Below, piece by piece: positions 17,702 through 26,729 of a stretch of 64,000 nucleotides of DNA; position 1 is the first letter of the stretch; the number at the start of each line of letters is the position of its first letter. This DNA comes from Romboutsia timonensis (GTDB taxonomy: Bacteria; Bacillota; Clostridia; Peptostreptococcales; Peptostreptococcaceae), in contig NZ_LT629850.1 of assembly GCF_900106845.1 (NCBI RefSeq), forward strand, positions 772,257 through 836,256. The letters run 5' to 3'. The notes beneath the pieces were generated by a model. It was not told the origin of the DNA. It made no database searches and saw only the letters and a list, made by a program, of their open reading frames with translations. The position numbers were made by a program, and so were the translations under genes.

Positions 17702-18796
17702 TTATCTTTGTATTCTTATATGAATTTTATTTTGAACATATTTATCTATTGAAAACTTTATAATAGCGGCTATAGGAACAGATAAAAATACTCCAATTAT
17801 TCCAAATAATGAGCCTCCTATTAATACTGCAGATATTATCCAAAGAGGGCTAAGCCCAACTTGATCACCCATAATCTTAGGTCCAATTAAGTTTCCATCT
17901 AATTGTTGGAGTATAAGTAGAAATAAAGCTACCCATAATGATTTTATTGGGCTGTAAACTAAGGTCATAACAATAGGGAATACTGCACCTATAAATGGTC
18001 CGAAATATGGTATTATATTTGTTAAAAATATTATAAATGATAAAAATAATGCATTATTAATTTTTAGTATAAATTGAAATCCAATAAAAGCTAAACAACC
18101 TACGATTAAAGAGTCAATAAGTTTTCCAATAATATAATGATAGAAAATATTATGAGATACTTTAAAAAATTCAATTATGTTGTTAGCTTTATTTATAGGA
18201 AAACAAGCATATAATATTTTTTTACATCCAAGTCCTATTTTTTCTTTATCGTATAGCATGTATATAGATAAAATAATTCCCATTATTATATCAAATAACA
18301 ATGATGTTATACTAAATATATATATAAATAAATCTGAAGATACTTTAGAAAATAAATCTAATAGCCTTGTTAATATACTATTTAAATTGTTTTGAAGATG
18401 AGGTATAACACTTTCTAATACCTGAGACTGAGATAGATGTTTATTTAAAAATATATTTAACATATTTATAAGGTTTGGGATTTCATTTATTAATGTATTT
18501 AAAGTATCTATTATAGCTGGTATTAATAGCTTAAATCCGACACTTAATACAAAAGTTATCAATATATATGAAATAAATATGTTAATAAGTCTATGAGATT
18601 TAAATTTTCTTTCTAAAAACATTATCATAGGATTTAAAAGCAATGTTAAAAGTATTCCAATTAAAAATGGACTAAAAAAAGACATTAATCCATTAATACT
18701 ATCTAATATTTGTCTTGGAGAGTCGATAGCTTTGTACAGTATTATAGAAATAAATGCTATAAGTATGTAGTATTTTATATTGTCCTTTGAAATCAT
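17702..18796 (-). CDS. AI-2E family transporter (PerM/YtvI-like permease)
   Basis: A 364-residue integral membrane protein with about eight hydrophobic segments and a soluble region in the middle (about 85-150), the standard architecture of the AI-2E transporter superfamily. Late motifs FIGAVFPIVMTLVYSP, QQLDGNLIGPKIMGDQVGLSP and IGVFLSVPIAAIIK are typical of the family. Members export autoinducer-2 or act as Na+/H+ antiporters or unknown exporters, so the substrate stays open. GGAGG precedes the ATG. It is a single gene; the dispersed repeat lies immediately downstream. Confidence 0.88.
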   Translation of the reverse strand: MISKDNIKYYILIAFISIILYKAIDSPRQILDSINGLMSFFSPFLIGILLTLLLNPMIMFLERKFKSHRLINIFISYILITFVLSVGFKLLIPAIIDTLNTLINEIPNLINMLNIFLNKHLSQSQVLESVIPHLQNNLNSILTRLLDLFSKVSSDLFIYIFSITSLLFDIIMGIILSIYMLYDKEKIGLGCKKILYACFPINKANNIIEFFKVSHNIFYHYIIGKLIDSLIVGCLAFIGFQFILKINNALFLSFIIFLTNIIPYFGPFIGAVFPIVMTLVYSPIKSLWVALFLLILQQLDGNLIGPKIMGDQVGLSPLWIISAVLIGGSLFGIIGVFLSVPIAAIIKFSIDKYVQNKIHIRIQR

Positions 18797-19139
18797 AATA
18801 AACTCCTCCTTAGATAATGTTAAAAATTTCTACTAAATATATTTTATGCAAATATAAAAAATTAAGTATCACTATAAAATAATTTACTTAAGAGACTTTT
18901 ATAATAAGAATATTAACAATATATCTTTTTTTTAGTACATTTAATAGATAAACTATTTTTAGAAGAGTTAATTTGAGTAAATAGTAAATTAAATATTTTA
19001 ATTTTTACTTATATAGATTATATTATAATAATGAAATAAAAATTGATTTGCTAGAAGTGTTAAATAAACATTTTAGTGTTGATATAATATATAGTCATTA
19101 AAGATGATTATATTAAAACTATAAGAGAAAGGTGAAATT
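18797..19139. other. gene-free divergent intergenic region
   Basis: About 340 AT-rich bases between the divergent AI-2E and rluB genes. TTGATATAATATAT near 19078 offers a -10-like TATAAT for rluB, but no convincing -35 is placed 17 bases upstream. No other structure seen. Confidence 0.4.
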
Positions 19140-19856
19140 ATGAGAATAAATAAATATATAGCATCTTGTGGTGTGGCATCAAGAAGAAAAGCAGAAGAAA
19201 TAATACTAGATAGTAGAGTTACTGTAAATGGAAAGTTAGTTACAGAGCTTGCTTTTAATATAGATGAGGAAAAAGATATAGTTGAAATTGATGGAGAACA
19301 AATAGGTGTAGAAAAAAATAATGTTTATATTGTTTTAAACAAACCAGAAGGTTATATAACAACTGTTAAAGATCAATTTGACAGACCAAGTGTACTTGAT
19401 TTAGTAAAAGATATAGATGAAAGAGTATACCCTATAGGAAGACTAGATTATGAAACTAGTGGTTTATTAATACTTACTAATGATGGTGATTTAACTTATA
19501 AATTAACTCATCCAAAACATGAAGTTGATAAAACTTACATGGCTATAGTTAAAGGTGTACCAAATGCACAAGAAATTAAAAACTTTGAAGAAGGTTTATA
19601 TATAGAAGACTACAAAACAGCTCCTGCTAAAATAAAAGTAGTTAAAATAAATGAAGAAAAGAACTACTCAATATGTCAAATAAAAATACATGAAGGTAGA
19701 AATAGACAAGTAAGAAAAATGTGTAGAGCTATAAATCACCCAGTACTTAGACTTAGAAGAGCAGCTATGGGGAAAATAGTATTAAAAGATTTAGAAGTAG
19801 GTAAGTACAGACATTTAACTAAAGAAGAAGTGGCTTATTTAAAAAGTATAAAGTAG
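19140..19856 (+). CDS. rluB: 23S rRNA pseudouridine synthase, RluB/RsuA family
   Basis: A 238-residue protein with the two-domain RsuA/RluB layout. The S4 RNA-binding domain is at residues 1-50 (RINKYIASCGVASRRKAEE). The pseudouridine synthase domain carries the catalytic motif GRLDYETSGLLILTNDGDL with Asp103, and EGRNRQVRKM near residue 185. RluB converts a uridine in helix 80/90 of 23S rRNA to pseudouridine in the cytoplasm. The next gene begins 9 bases after the stop, so the two are co-transcribed as an RNA-modification operon. RsuA and RluB cannot be split with certainty here. Confidence 0.92.
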   Translation: MRINKYIASCGVASRRKAEEIILDSRVTVNGKLVTELAFNIDEEKDIVEIDGEQIGVEKNNVYIVLNKPEGYITTVKDQFDRPSVLDLVKDIDERVYPIGRLDYETSGLLILTNDGDLTYKLTHPKHEVDKTYMAIVKGVPNAQEIKNFEEGLYIEDYKTAPAKIKVVKINEEKNYSICQIKIHEGRNRQVRKMCRAINHPVLRLRRAAMGKIVLKDLEVGKYRHLTKEEVAYLKSIK

Positions 19857-19865
19857 AGGTAAAGT

Positions 19866-20453
19866 ATGAAATTAGGAAAGTGTTTAACTAAGATTACAGA
19901 TATAAATAAATTATATTTAGAAAAAGTTATAAATAAAGGTGATATAGTAGTTGATGCTACTATGGGAAATGGATACGATACAAAGTATTTAGCAGAGAAG
20001 GTTGGAGAAGAAGGATTTGTATATAGCTTTGATATACAAGAAACTGCTCTTAAATCTACTAAAAAAAGATTAGATAAAGAAAACTTAAGCGATAGAGTTA
20101 AGTTAATACTTGATGGTCATGAAAATATGGACAAGTATGTTGAAGGAGAAGTAAGTTGTGTTTTATTTAATTTAGGATATCTTCCAAGAGCTGACCATAA
20201 TATAATAACTAAACCTGAAACTACTATTAAGGCCATTAAACATTCTTTAAATTTATTAAAACCTCATGGAGTTATAAGTATAGCAATATATACAGGGCAT
20301 GAAGGTGGAATGGAAGAGAAAAATAGTGTTTATGAATTTGTAAAAAATCTTGATCAAAATGAATTTAACGTATTAGAATCTGGATTTATAAATCAAATAA
20401 ATAATCCACCACAACTTGTTTTAATAGAGAAGAAAAAAGAATATATAAAATAA
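19866..20453 (+). CDS. mnmM: class I SAM methyltransferase, MnmM/YtqB type
   Basis: A 195-residue methyltransferase of the PF06962 family. The SAM-binding loop VVDATMGNGYDT is at residues 28-39, an acidic strand-2 end is in YSFDIQ, and the family-specific segment FNLGYLPRADHNIITKPETT lies near residue 100. NPPQLVLIEKK ends the fold. Bacillus YtqB is MnmM, which methylates the nm5s2U34 wobble base of tRNA; this assignment by family is likely but not proven by motif alone. It is translationally coupled to rluB and ends at a long hairpin. Confidence 0.82.
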   Translation: MKLGKCLTKITDINKLYLEKVINKGDIVVDATMGNGYDTKYLAEKVGEEGFVYSFDIQETALKSTKKRLDKENLSDRVKLILDGHENMDKYVEGEVSCVLFNLGYLPRADHNIITKPETTIKAIKHSLNLLKPHGVISIAIYTGHEGGMEEKNSVYEFVKNLDQNEFNVLESGFINQINNPPQLVLIEKKKEYIK

Positions 20454-20557
20454 ATTAGTAAATGTATTGGAAGTTATTGATATTTTTAATATATAATTAT
20501 ACAATGTTTGTATAGTACTTTATACTAGGTAAACATAACACAAAATAAAAAGATATT

Positions 20558-20625
20558 AAAAGGCATTTTAAAATATATATTTATGAGATATAAATCTCAT
20601 TAAGGTATTTTGAAATGCCTTTTTA
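20558..20625 (+). terminator. terminator of the rluB-mnmM operon
   Basis: Long hairpin AAAAGGCATTTTAAAATA / TATTTTGAAATGCCTTTT with a nested ATGAGAT/ATCTCAT stem in the loop, followed by T residues. Confidence 0.8.
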
Positions 20626-20735
20626 TAATACTTTGGAATTGGTTATATAAAAGGAATATTTATTTATAATAAAACATAATAATAGTTACGATATATAAAA
20701 TGTTTATTAAATTAAAATGTTAAGGAGATGAGAAA

Positions 20736-22091
20736 GTGATAACTGTTGTAAAGAATGGGAGAGTTATAGATCCGTATAATAACATAGACTCAAAACTAAA
20801 TATAGTTATAAAGGATGGAAAAATACTAGAACTAACACCCTATGAAATTAGTGGAGAAAAAAATATAGATGCAACAGGATTAATCGTATGCCCAGGATTT
20901 ATAGATATACACATGCATGAAGATATGTATCATAATGAAGAAGATTATCTAGATGAATGGATTGCAAAATCAATGCTTAACATGGGAGTTACAACTTGTA
21001 TAGGGGGAAATTGCGGAATAAACTTAACAGAACCTCTAACATATTTAGATGCAGTGGACAGATTAAAGTTACCAGTAAATATTGGACTTATGGCAGGTCA
21101 CACTAATATTAGAGAATGTGTTGTAGAAAATAGTGATAAATATAATCCTATTCAAACTGATGATATAAAAAAAATAATGTACACAGCAAGAGAGTACTTA
21201 GAAGGTGGGTGCTTTGGAATATCCTATGGGATAAGATATGTACCTGGAATTACAGAACTTGAACTTATAGAAGTATCAAAGGCATGTAAGCCTGAAAATA
21301 AAATTATAAATGCACATGTTAGAGATGATGCAAAGAATATAATATGGGCAACTAAAGAATTTATAAAGGTAGGTATGAAGCTTGATATACCAATTCAAAA
21401 TTCACACATAGGTAGCATGGGTGGATATGGACAAATGAAAGAATTATTAAGACTTCTTGATTCAGTTAAGTCTAGTGGTTTAGATATAACTAGTGATTGT
21501 TATCCATATTATGCTTTTAGTACACGTATAGGTGAAACCACTTATGATGATGGATTTTTAGAAAGATATAATATAGATTATGACTCAATAGAAATAAGTG
21601 AGGGAAAATATAAGGGGCAAAGATGCACAAAGAATATATTTGATGAACTTAGAAAAAATTCTCCAGATACTATAACAGTTGGTCATGTTATGAATGAAAA
21701 AGATATAGATATGGCTATACTTCACCCTAATGTTATGATAGCAAGTGATGGATTTTTACACAATGAACAAGGTCATCCAAGGGCAGCAGGAACTTTCCCA
21801 AGACTTATAGATAAGTATGTTAAAACTGGGAAGTTAAGTTTATATGATGCAATAAATAAAATGACTACAATGCAAGCTAAAAAGCTTGGTCTTAGTAATA
21901 AAGGAAATTTATCTAAGGGAAGCGACGCTGATATTACTATTTTTTCTTATGATGAGATAAAAGACAATGCAACTTTTGATAATCCAATTAAAAAGCCTGA
22001 TGGAATTAAATATGTTTTAATTAAAGGTAGCGTTGCTCTAAAAGATGGAGAAATAGTAAATGGAAAACTTGGAACTTCTGTAAGAAGATAA
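20736..22091 (+). CDS. amidohydrolase, N-acyl-D-amino acid deacylase-like
   Basis: A 451-residue metal-dependent hydrolase with a GTG start placed 8 bases after AAGGAG. The metal motif DIHMHED (His59, His61) follows the first beta domain. Further ligands are visible in IINAHVRDD, NSHIGSMGGYG and VGHVMNE, and the catalytic Asp in ASDGFLHNEQGHPRAAGTF. The last motif matches D-aminoacylase and dihydroorotase-like deacylases. The family removes acyl groups from D-amino acids or acts on similar amides in the cytoplasm. It is a single gene bounded by terminators. Exact substrate unknown. Confidence 0.82.
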   Translation: MITVVKNGRVIDPYNNIDSKLNIVIKDGKILELTPYEISGEKNIDATGLIVCPGFIDIHMHEDMYHNEEDYLDEWIAKSMLNMGVTTCIGGNCGINLTEPLTYLDAVDRLKLPVNIGLMAGHTNIRECVVENSDKYNPIQTDDIKKIMYTAREYLEGGCFGISYGIRYVPGITELELIEVSKACKPENKIINAHVRDDAKNIIWATKEFIKVGMKLDIPIQNSHIGSMGGYGQMKELLRLLDSVKSSGLDITSDCYPYYAFSTRIGETTYDDGFLERYNIDYDSIEISEGKYKGQRCTKNIFDELRKNSPDTITVGHVMNEKDIDMAILHPNVMIASDGFLHNEQGHPRAAGTFPRLIDKYVKTGKLSLYDAINKMTTMQAKKLGLSNKGNLSKGSDADITIFSYDEIKDNATFDNPIKKPDGIKYVLIKGSVALKDGEIVNGKLGTSVRR

Positions 22092-22100
22092 ATTTATTAA

Positions 22101-22137
22101 AAATAGAACTTTCATATTTAGAAAGTTCTATTTTTTT
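22101..22137 (+). terminator. terminator of the amidohydrolase gene
   Basis: AAATAGAACTTTC / GAAAGTTCTATTT hairpin with a seven-base loop and seven-T tail. Confidence 0.85.
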
Positions 22138-22178
22138 GTAAGAAAATCGTAAGAATTTAGTTAATAATTATGTAAGAA
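22138..22178 (+). promoter_or_regulatory. three GTAAGAA repeats upstream of the two-component operon, possible response-regulator site
   Basis: GTAAGAA occurs at 22138-22144, 22149-22155 and 22172-22178. The spacing is 11 and 23 bases, about one and two helical turns, on the same face of the DNA and about 120 bases before the response regulator start. OmpR-family regulators commonly bind such direct repeats and control their own operon. Function is inferred. Confidence 0.35.
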
Positions 22179-22297
22179 ATTTATCTTATTATAAATATAT
22201 AGTAAAAGTTGATAAGCAATATAAACTATAAATTATAAAAGGATGTGATTTTCGTGTATAATACAGTGAGAAGTAATTTATAAAAGGGGTAGATACA

Positions 22298-22993
22298 ATG
22301 TATAACATATTAGTAGTCGATGATGATAAGGAAATAGTTGAATCAATTGAAATATATTTAAAAAATGAAGGGTTCAATATATTTAAAGCTTACAATGGTA
22401 TAGAAGCTTTAGAAATTTTAGTAGAAAAGGAAATCCATTTAATATTAATGGATATAATGATGCCTAAATTAGATGGAATAAAGGCAACCATAAAAATAAG
22501 AGAAGAAAAAAACATACCAATAATATTAGTATCAGCAAAAAGTGAAGATACAGATAAAATAATAGGGTTAAATATAGGTGCAGACGATTATATAACAAAA
22601 CCATTTAATTTATTAGAACTTATAGCAAGGGTAAAATCAAACTTAAGAAGATATGTTACTTTAGGCAATTATGATAATAATTTTAATAAAGATATATTAA
22701 AAAGTGGTGGACTTGAGCTTAATATATCAACAAAGGAAGTAAAAGTTGATGGAGAAATTGTAAAAATAACTCCAATAGAATTTAAAATATTAAAGCTATT
22801 ATTATCTAACAAAGGCAGAGTATTTTCTATAGATGAGATATACGAAAAAGTATGGAATGAAGAAAGTTTTAATGTTGAAAATACTGTAGCAGTACATATT
22901 AGAAGGATAAGGGAAAAAATAGAGATTAATCCGAAAGAACCAAGGTATTTGAAGGTAGTGTGGGGAGTTGGATATAAAATTGAAAAATTATAA
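22298..22993 (+). CDS. OmpR/PhoB-family response regulator
   Basis: A 231-residue two-domain regulator. The receiver domain (1-118) has the acidic pair in VVDDDKE, the phosphoacceptor Asp52 in LMDIMMPKLDG and the Lys of YITKPF. The C-terminal winged helix (130-230) ends in VAVHIRRIREKIE...VWGVGYKIEKL, typical of OmpR/PhoB. It would bind DNA when phosphorylated by a partner kinase, presumably the one encoded at 23281. A kinase-like N-terminal fragment overlaps its 3' end in another frame. RBS AAAGGGG precedes the ATG. Confidence 0.93.
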   Translation: MYNILVVDDDKEIVESIEIYLKNEGFNIFKAYNGIEALEILVEKEIHLILMDIMMPKLDGIKATIKIREEKNIPIILVSAKSEDTDKIIGLNIGADDYITKPFNLLELIARVKSNLRRYVTLGNYDNNFNKDILKSGGLELNISTKEVKVDGEIVKITPIEFKILKLLLSNKGRVFSIDEIYEKVWNEESFNVENTVAVHIRRIREKIEINPKEPRYLKVVWGVGYKIEKL

Positions 22994-23107
22994 TGGGAAA
23001 ATATTAAAAAATAAAAGCCTTATATTTAATTGTATTTTTATTCTAGCTATGTTTATGATTACTCAAGTTTTAGGAGTAATGATATGTCTTAAATTAATAA
23101 ATACAAC
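22968..23107 (+). pseudogene. orphan N-terminus of a sensor kinase, ended by a dispersed repeat
   Basis: An open frame beginning at TTG 22968, or at a later codon, overlaps the response regulator's last codons. It encodes a basic start followed by a clear membrane helix (SLIFNCIFILAMFMITQVLG). That is exactly how a histidine kinase directly downstream of its regulator usually begins. After about 45 codons the frame enters repeat copy 4 and is meaningless (stop at 23204). The remaining kinase domains are absent; a complete kinase with its own start begins at 23281. It is therefore probably a truncated kinase gene. Alternatively it is a short transmembrane leader peptide. Confidence 0.5.
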
Positions 23108-23243
23108 TAATATCAATAGTTTCAGAAACGTAAAAAATGACATTTTGAGCAACGGATGTGACCGAAGCGGTAGCGAGTGTCATATCGTTGGCGACATGAA
23201 GTAGTTCGCCGACACGTCGCTCAAGCGTAGCGAATTTTTTATT
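23108..23243 (+). repeat. dispersed structured repeat, long copy 4, between regulator and kinase
   Basis: It is a near copy of the repeat at 17545. The hand-counted GC content of 23145-23234 is 49/90, about 54 percent, far above its flanks. Outer stem TTGAGC (23145-23150) pairs with GCTCAA (23219-23224). An 8-bp hairpin GTTGGCGA (23187-23194) pairs with TCGCCGAC (23206-23213). ATGACA and TGTCAT also pair. It ends with GCGTAGCGAATTTTTT, like a terminator tail. Confidence 0.85.
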
Positions 23244-23280
23244 GTGTAAGGTTTTACTGTTTAATTAAAAAGGAGAGCGT

Positions 23281-25344
23281 ATGAAGGAAAATAAAAAGTT
23301 AAAATTTAGTTTTTTAATCGTGGCAATGATATCTTTGTCATTATTATTAGCAATGATACCAACTACTTTTAATTTTATTACTACTAATAGTAGAGGTGTT
23401 ATGACAAGTTATATGCATGAGGATAAAAAGCTTATAGAAGATGATTTTTACAAAAGTAAAGCTTTTGATGAAGCCTTAATTAGACCGTTATTATATTGGA
23501 CAAGTACATCTGTAATAGATGAAAATGATAATAGAAATTATGAAAAAGACTATTTAGAAAATAAAAAGGAATCTGCAAAAAAACAATTATCATATGTAAA
23601 AAATATAAAGTATATAGCTATAAATAAAGATACTAATGAAGTTTACTCTAATACAGATTATAAAAGTATAGAAGATTTTAAGAAAAATATAAAAGGGAAA
23701 TGTGATGTATATGTATCATCTAATGACTATAACACAAGTTATACAAAAGAAATTAAAAATAAAACATATGAAAAAGCAAATGTAAATAAAGAACTAGGAG
23801 ATGTTTTAGTTTATAATTTAAAAGATTTTGATGTATGCATATCAATTAATAAAAACTTTGAAAATTATAGTGGTTATTATGATAAGGTTTCAGAGATAAA
23901 AATTGATTTTGATAGTGAGGTATTTTATTTTAAAATTATAATAGTATCTTCTATAATATCTTTAATATTATTTATAGTTTCAATATCTATATACAAAAAA
24001 ATGAAATGTGAAGTTTTAGATAGAAATAGTTTTTACTTAAAGTTTTACAAAACAATACCTTTAGAGATTTATATTATAGTAGGTATACTTTTACTATATA
24101 GTCTAATTGGAATTATAAAAACAGGTTATTCTGTTTATTATTACTACAATGTATTAGATCATCTAGTATATACTTTTATATGTATATTTGGATTATTTAC
24201 AATATATTACATTTTAAGAAAAGAATTAAAAAGCTTTGATAAACCTATAGAAATATTAAAAACTAGTTTAATAGTTAGAGTATTAATATTAGGAAAGAAA
24301 ATCTTTAAAGATACTAATAAAGTAACAAAATCAGTTCCATTAGCTAAAAGAATTATAATTTTAGCAATGCTAAGTGTAGGAGTTGGTACAATAGGTTGGT
24401 TTATAGGATTTTTATTCGGAAGTACTTTATTATTATTTTTATTTGGACCAATACTTAGTTTAACTATTGTTGTACTATATGTTTATTACTTAATTAAAAA
24501 GCTAGCATACTTAAGTTATATAATGGAAGGGACTGAGCGTATAAAAGGTGGCGACATACATTATAAACTAGATATTATAGATGATGATAACTTTAGCAAT
24601 TTAGCAGAAAATATAAACAATATAGGAGAAGGTCTTGATAAGGCAATATATAATCAGTTAAAAAGTGAAAGATTAAAATCAGAACTTATAACTAATGTAA
24701 GCCATGACTTAAAGACACCTTTAACTTCTATAATTAATTATATAGAGTTAATAAAAAAAGAAGAAGATATAAAACCTGAACATATTAAAGATTATGTAAA
24801 TGTGCTAGATTCAAAGTCTAAAAGATTAAAGGTATTAATAGAAGATTTATTTGAAGCTAGTAAGGCAAGTAGTGGTAATTTAGAGCTTAATATGGAAAAA
24901 ATAGATATAACTCAACTTTTAAGACAAGCTATAGGTGAGATGGAAGAAAAGTTATCAAAAGCTAATTTAGATTTAAAGTTAAGAGTACCAGAAGAAAAGA
25001 CTTATATAATGGCAGATGGAAAAAAATTATATAGAGTTCTTGAAAACTTATTAAGCAATATATCAAAATATTCACTTAACAATACTAGAGTATATATTGA
25101 TATAATTGAAGAGGATGATAAGGTAAAACTGACGATGAAAAATATATCATCTTATGAATTAAATTTTGACCCTGAAGAAATTATGGAAAGATTTAAAAGA
25201 GCCGATGAGTCTAGAAATACTGAAGGTAGTGGGTTAGGTCTTGCTATTGCAAGAGACTTAGTAAATGCTCAAGGTGGTAGATTTGAGATAGATATAGATG
25301 GAGATTTATTTAAGTCAGTTGTAGAATTTAATTTAATAGATTAA
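23281..25344 (+). CDS. membrane sensor histidine kinase
   Basis: A 687-residue kinase. One N-terminal helix and an extracellular region of about 180 residues are followed by several further membrane passes (residues about 220-420) and a HAMP-like linker (EGTERIKGGDIHYKLD). The HisKA box NVSHDLKTPLTSIINYIEL has the phosphoacceptor His475. The HATPase_c domain shows an N-box (LENLLSNISKYS) and a G-box (EGSGLGLAIARDL). It is long for a kinase because of the multi-pass sensor region. RBS AAAGGAGAG precedes the ATG. Its partner is the regulator at 22298, separated by the fragment and the repeat. Confidence 0.92.
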   Translation: MKENKKLKFSFLIVAMISLSLLLAMIPTTFNFITTNSRGVMTSYMHEDKKLIEDDFYKSKAFDEALIRPLLYWTSTSVIDENDNRNYEKDYLENKKESAKKQLSYVKNIKYIAINKDTNEVYSNTDYKSIEDFKKNIKGKCDVYVSSNDYNTSYTKEIKNKTYEKANVNKELGDVLVYNLKDFDVCISINKNFENYSGYYDKVSEIKIDFDSEVFYFKIIIVSSIISLILFIVSISIYKKMKCEVLDRNSFYLKFYKTIPLEIYIIVGILLLYSLIGIIKTGYSVYYYYNVLDHLVYTFICIFGLFTIYYILRKELKSFDKPIEILKTSLIVRVLILGKKIFKDTNKVTKSVPLAKRIIILAMLSVGVGTIGWFIGFLFGSTLLLFLFGPILSLTIVVLYVYYLIKKLAYLSYIMEGTERIKGGDIHYKLDIIDDDNFSNLAENINNIGEGLDKAIYNQLKSERLKSELITNVSHDLKTPLTSIINYIELIKKEEDIKPEHIKDYVNVLDSKSKRLKVLIEDLFEASKASSGNLELNMEKIDITQLLRQAIGEMEEKLSKANLDLKLRVPEEKTYIMADGKKLYRVLENLLSNISKYSLNNTRVYIDIIEEDDKVKLTMKNISSYELNFDPEEIMERFKRADESRNTEGSGLGLAIARDLVNAQGGRFEIDIDGDLFKSVVEFNLID

Positions 25345-25712
25345 ATATGTAAAAGCTATGAAATTAGAATAAACTTGATTTCATAGCTTTTTATATTTTT
25401 ATAATTTAGAAAATAAGGAAGATAAAATGTAGATGAAAAGCAGATATAAGTATTATGAGCTATAGAATAAAAGGATAATAGTGGTTTGGAAAATAAAGTA
25501 AATTTATCAAAAGAATATATTTATAAATATAGAATATTAAAGAATCTATAAATATATAGTTAGAAAATGTTTTCAAAAAATAAAAAATATTTCACAGAAT
25601 ATATTAAAATTTATGTAAAAGATGATATAATATTAATAGTAAGAATAAAATTTTTGTAATATACAGAAAATTTAAAAATTAATTATAGATTTATTTAATC
25701 GAAGGAGAAATC
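25345..25712. other. intergenic region with a terminator
   Basis: About 370 bases between the kinase and the RpiR gene. It holds the kinase operon terminator (25351-25393). The rest is AT-rich; short in-frame stretches near 25426-25560 break into stops and look like decayed or non-coding sequence. Confidence 0.5.
25351..25393 (+). terminator. terminator of the two-component operon
   Basis: AAAAGCTATGAAAT / ATTTCATAGCTTTT stem followed by T residues. Confidence 0.85.
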
Positions 25713-26591
25713 ATGAAAGATTCGAAGCAAGAAATAAAAGATAGCAAATATTTAATATCACATATACAATCACAATATACAAGATTTAGTAAAGGACAAA
25801 AACTTATAGCTCAATATATATTAAAAAATTACGATAAAGTTGCATTTATGACAGCTTGTAAGTTAGGAGAAGCAGTAGGAGTTAGTGAATCTACTGTTGT
25901 AAGATTTGCAAATGCATTAGGATATTCTGGATATCCTAAACTTCAAGATGCTCTTCAAGAAGTTATAAAAAATAAATTAACAACAGTTCAAAGAGTTGAT
26001 ATGGTAAAAGAATTTAATGATGATTCTGCAATACTTAAAAAAATAGTAAAAAGTGATATGGATAACATAAAAGACACTTTAGAGGAAATTGATGAAAAAG
26101 CTTTTGAAGAAGCAGCAAATAGAATATTAAAAGCAAAGCGAATTTATATAGTAGGAATGAGAAGTTCATTTACAATAGCTCAGTACTTAGGATTTTATCT
26201 AGGTATAATATTAGATAGTGTTCATGTTATAAGAACAGATATGGGAGATGCTTTTGAACAAGTTGTAAAGATAAATGAGGATGATGTTTTAATAGCTATA
26301 AGTTTCCCTAGATACTCTAAGAAATCATACCAAATAGTAAGTTATGCTAAAGAAAAAGGAGCTCATATAGTATCTTTAACAGATAGTCCCTTTGCACCAG
26401 TTGCATCTTTTACAGATAATTTATTATTAGTTAAGAGTAATATGGTATCATTTGTTGACTCTTTAGTTCCAGCTTTAAGTATAGCAAATGCACTTATAGT
26501 ATCAGTTGGGATGAAAGAAAAAGAAGATATAAAACAACACTTTGATGATTTAGAAGCTATTTGGGAAAAATATTCTGTTTATGATAAATAG
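25713..26591 (+). CDS. MurR/RpiR family transcriptional regulator
   Basis: A 292-residue regulator. Residues 15-90 form the RpiR-type helix-turn-helix (KLGEAVGVSESTVVRFANALGYSG). Residues 125-270 form a SIS sugar-phosphate-binding domain (AKRIYIVGMRSSFTIAQYL, AISFPRYSKKS). The family controls sugar or amino-sugar catabolic genes in response to phosphosugars. No sugar enzyme or transporter is adjacent, so its target lies elsewhere or is itself. GAAGGAGA precedes the ATG. Single gene between two terminators. Confidence 0.9.
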   Translation: MKDSKQEIKDSKYLISHIQSQYTRFSKGQKLIAQYILKNYDKVAFMTACKLGEAVGVSESTVVRFANALGYSGYPKLQDALQEVIKNKLTTVQRVDMVKEFNDDSAILKKIVKSDMDNIKDTLEEIDEKAFEEAANRILKAKRIYIVGMRSSFTIAQYLGFYLGIILDSVHVIRTDMGDAFEQVVKINEDDVLIAISFPRYSKKSYQIVSYAKEKGAHIVSLTDSPFAPVASFTDNLLLVKSNMVSFVDSLVPALSIANALIVSVGMKEKEDIKQHFDDLEAIWEKYSVYDK

Positions 26592-26617
26592 TTAGTATAA
26601 ATTGAATAATAAACTTT

Positions 26618-26659
26618 AAAAGGAGTATACACAAATAATATTTTGTGATACTCCTTTTA
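26618..26659 (+). terminator. terminator of the RpiR-family gene
   Basis: AAAAGGAGTATACACAAA / TTTGTGATACTCCTTTT stem with short loop and T tail. Confidence 0.85.
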
Positions 26660-26729
26660 TATATAATTAACTGTATAAATTAATTTAATGATATTATATT
26701 TATATAAGGGAAATTTAAAGAGGTGAAAT

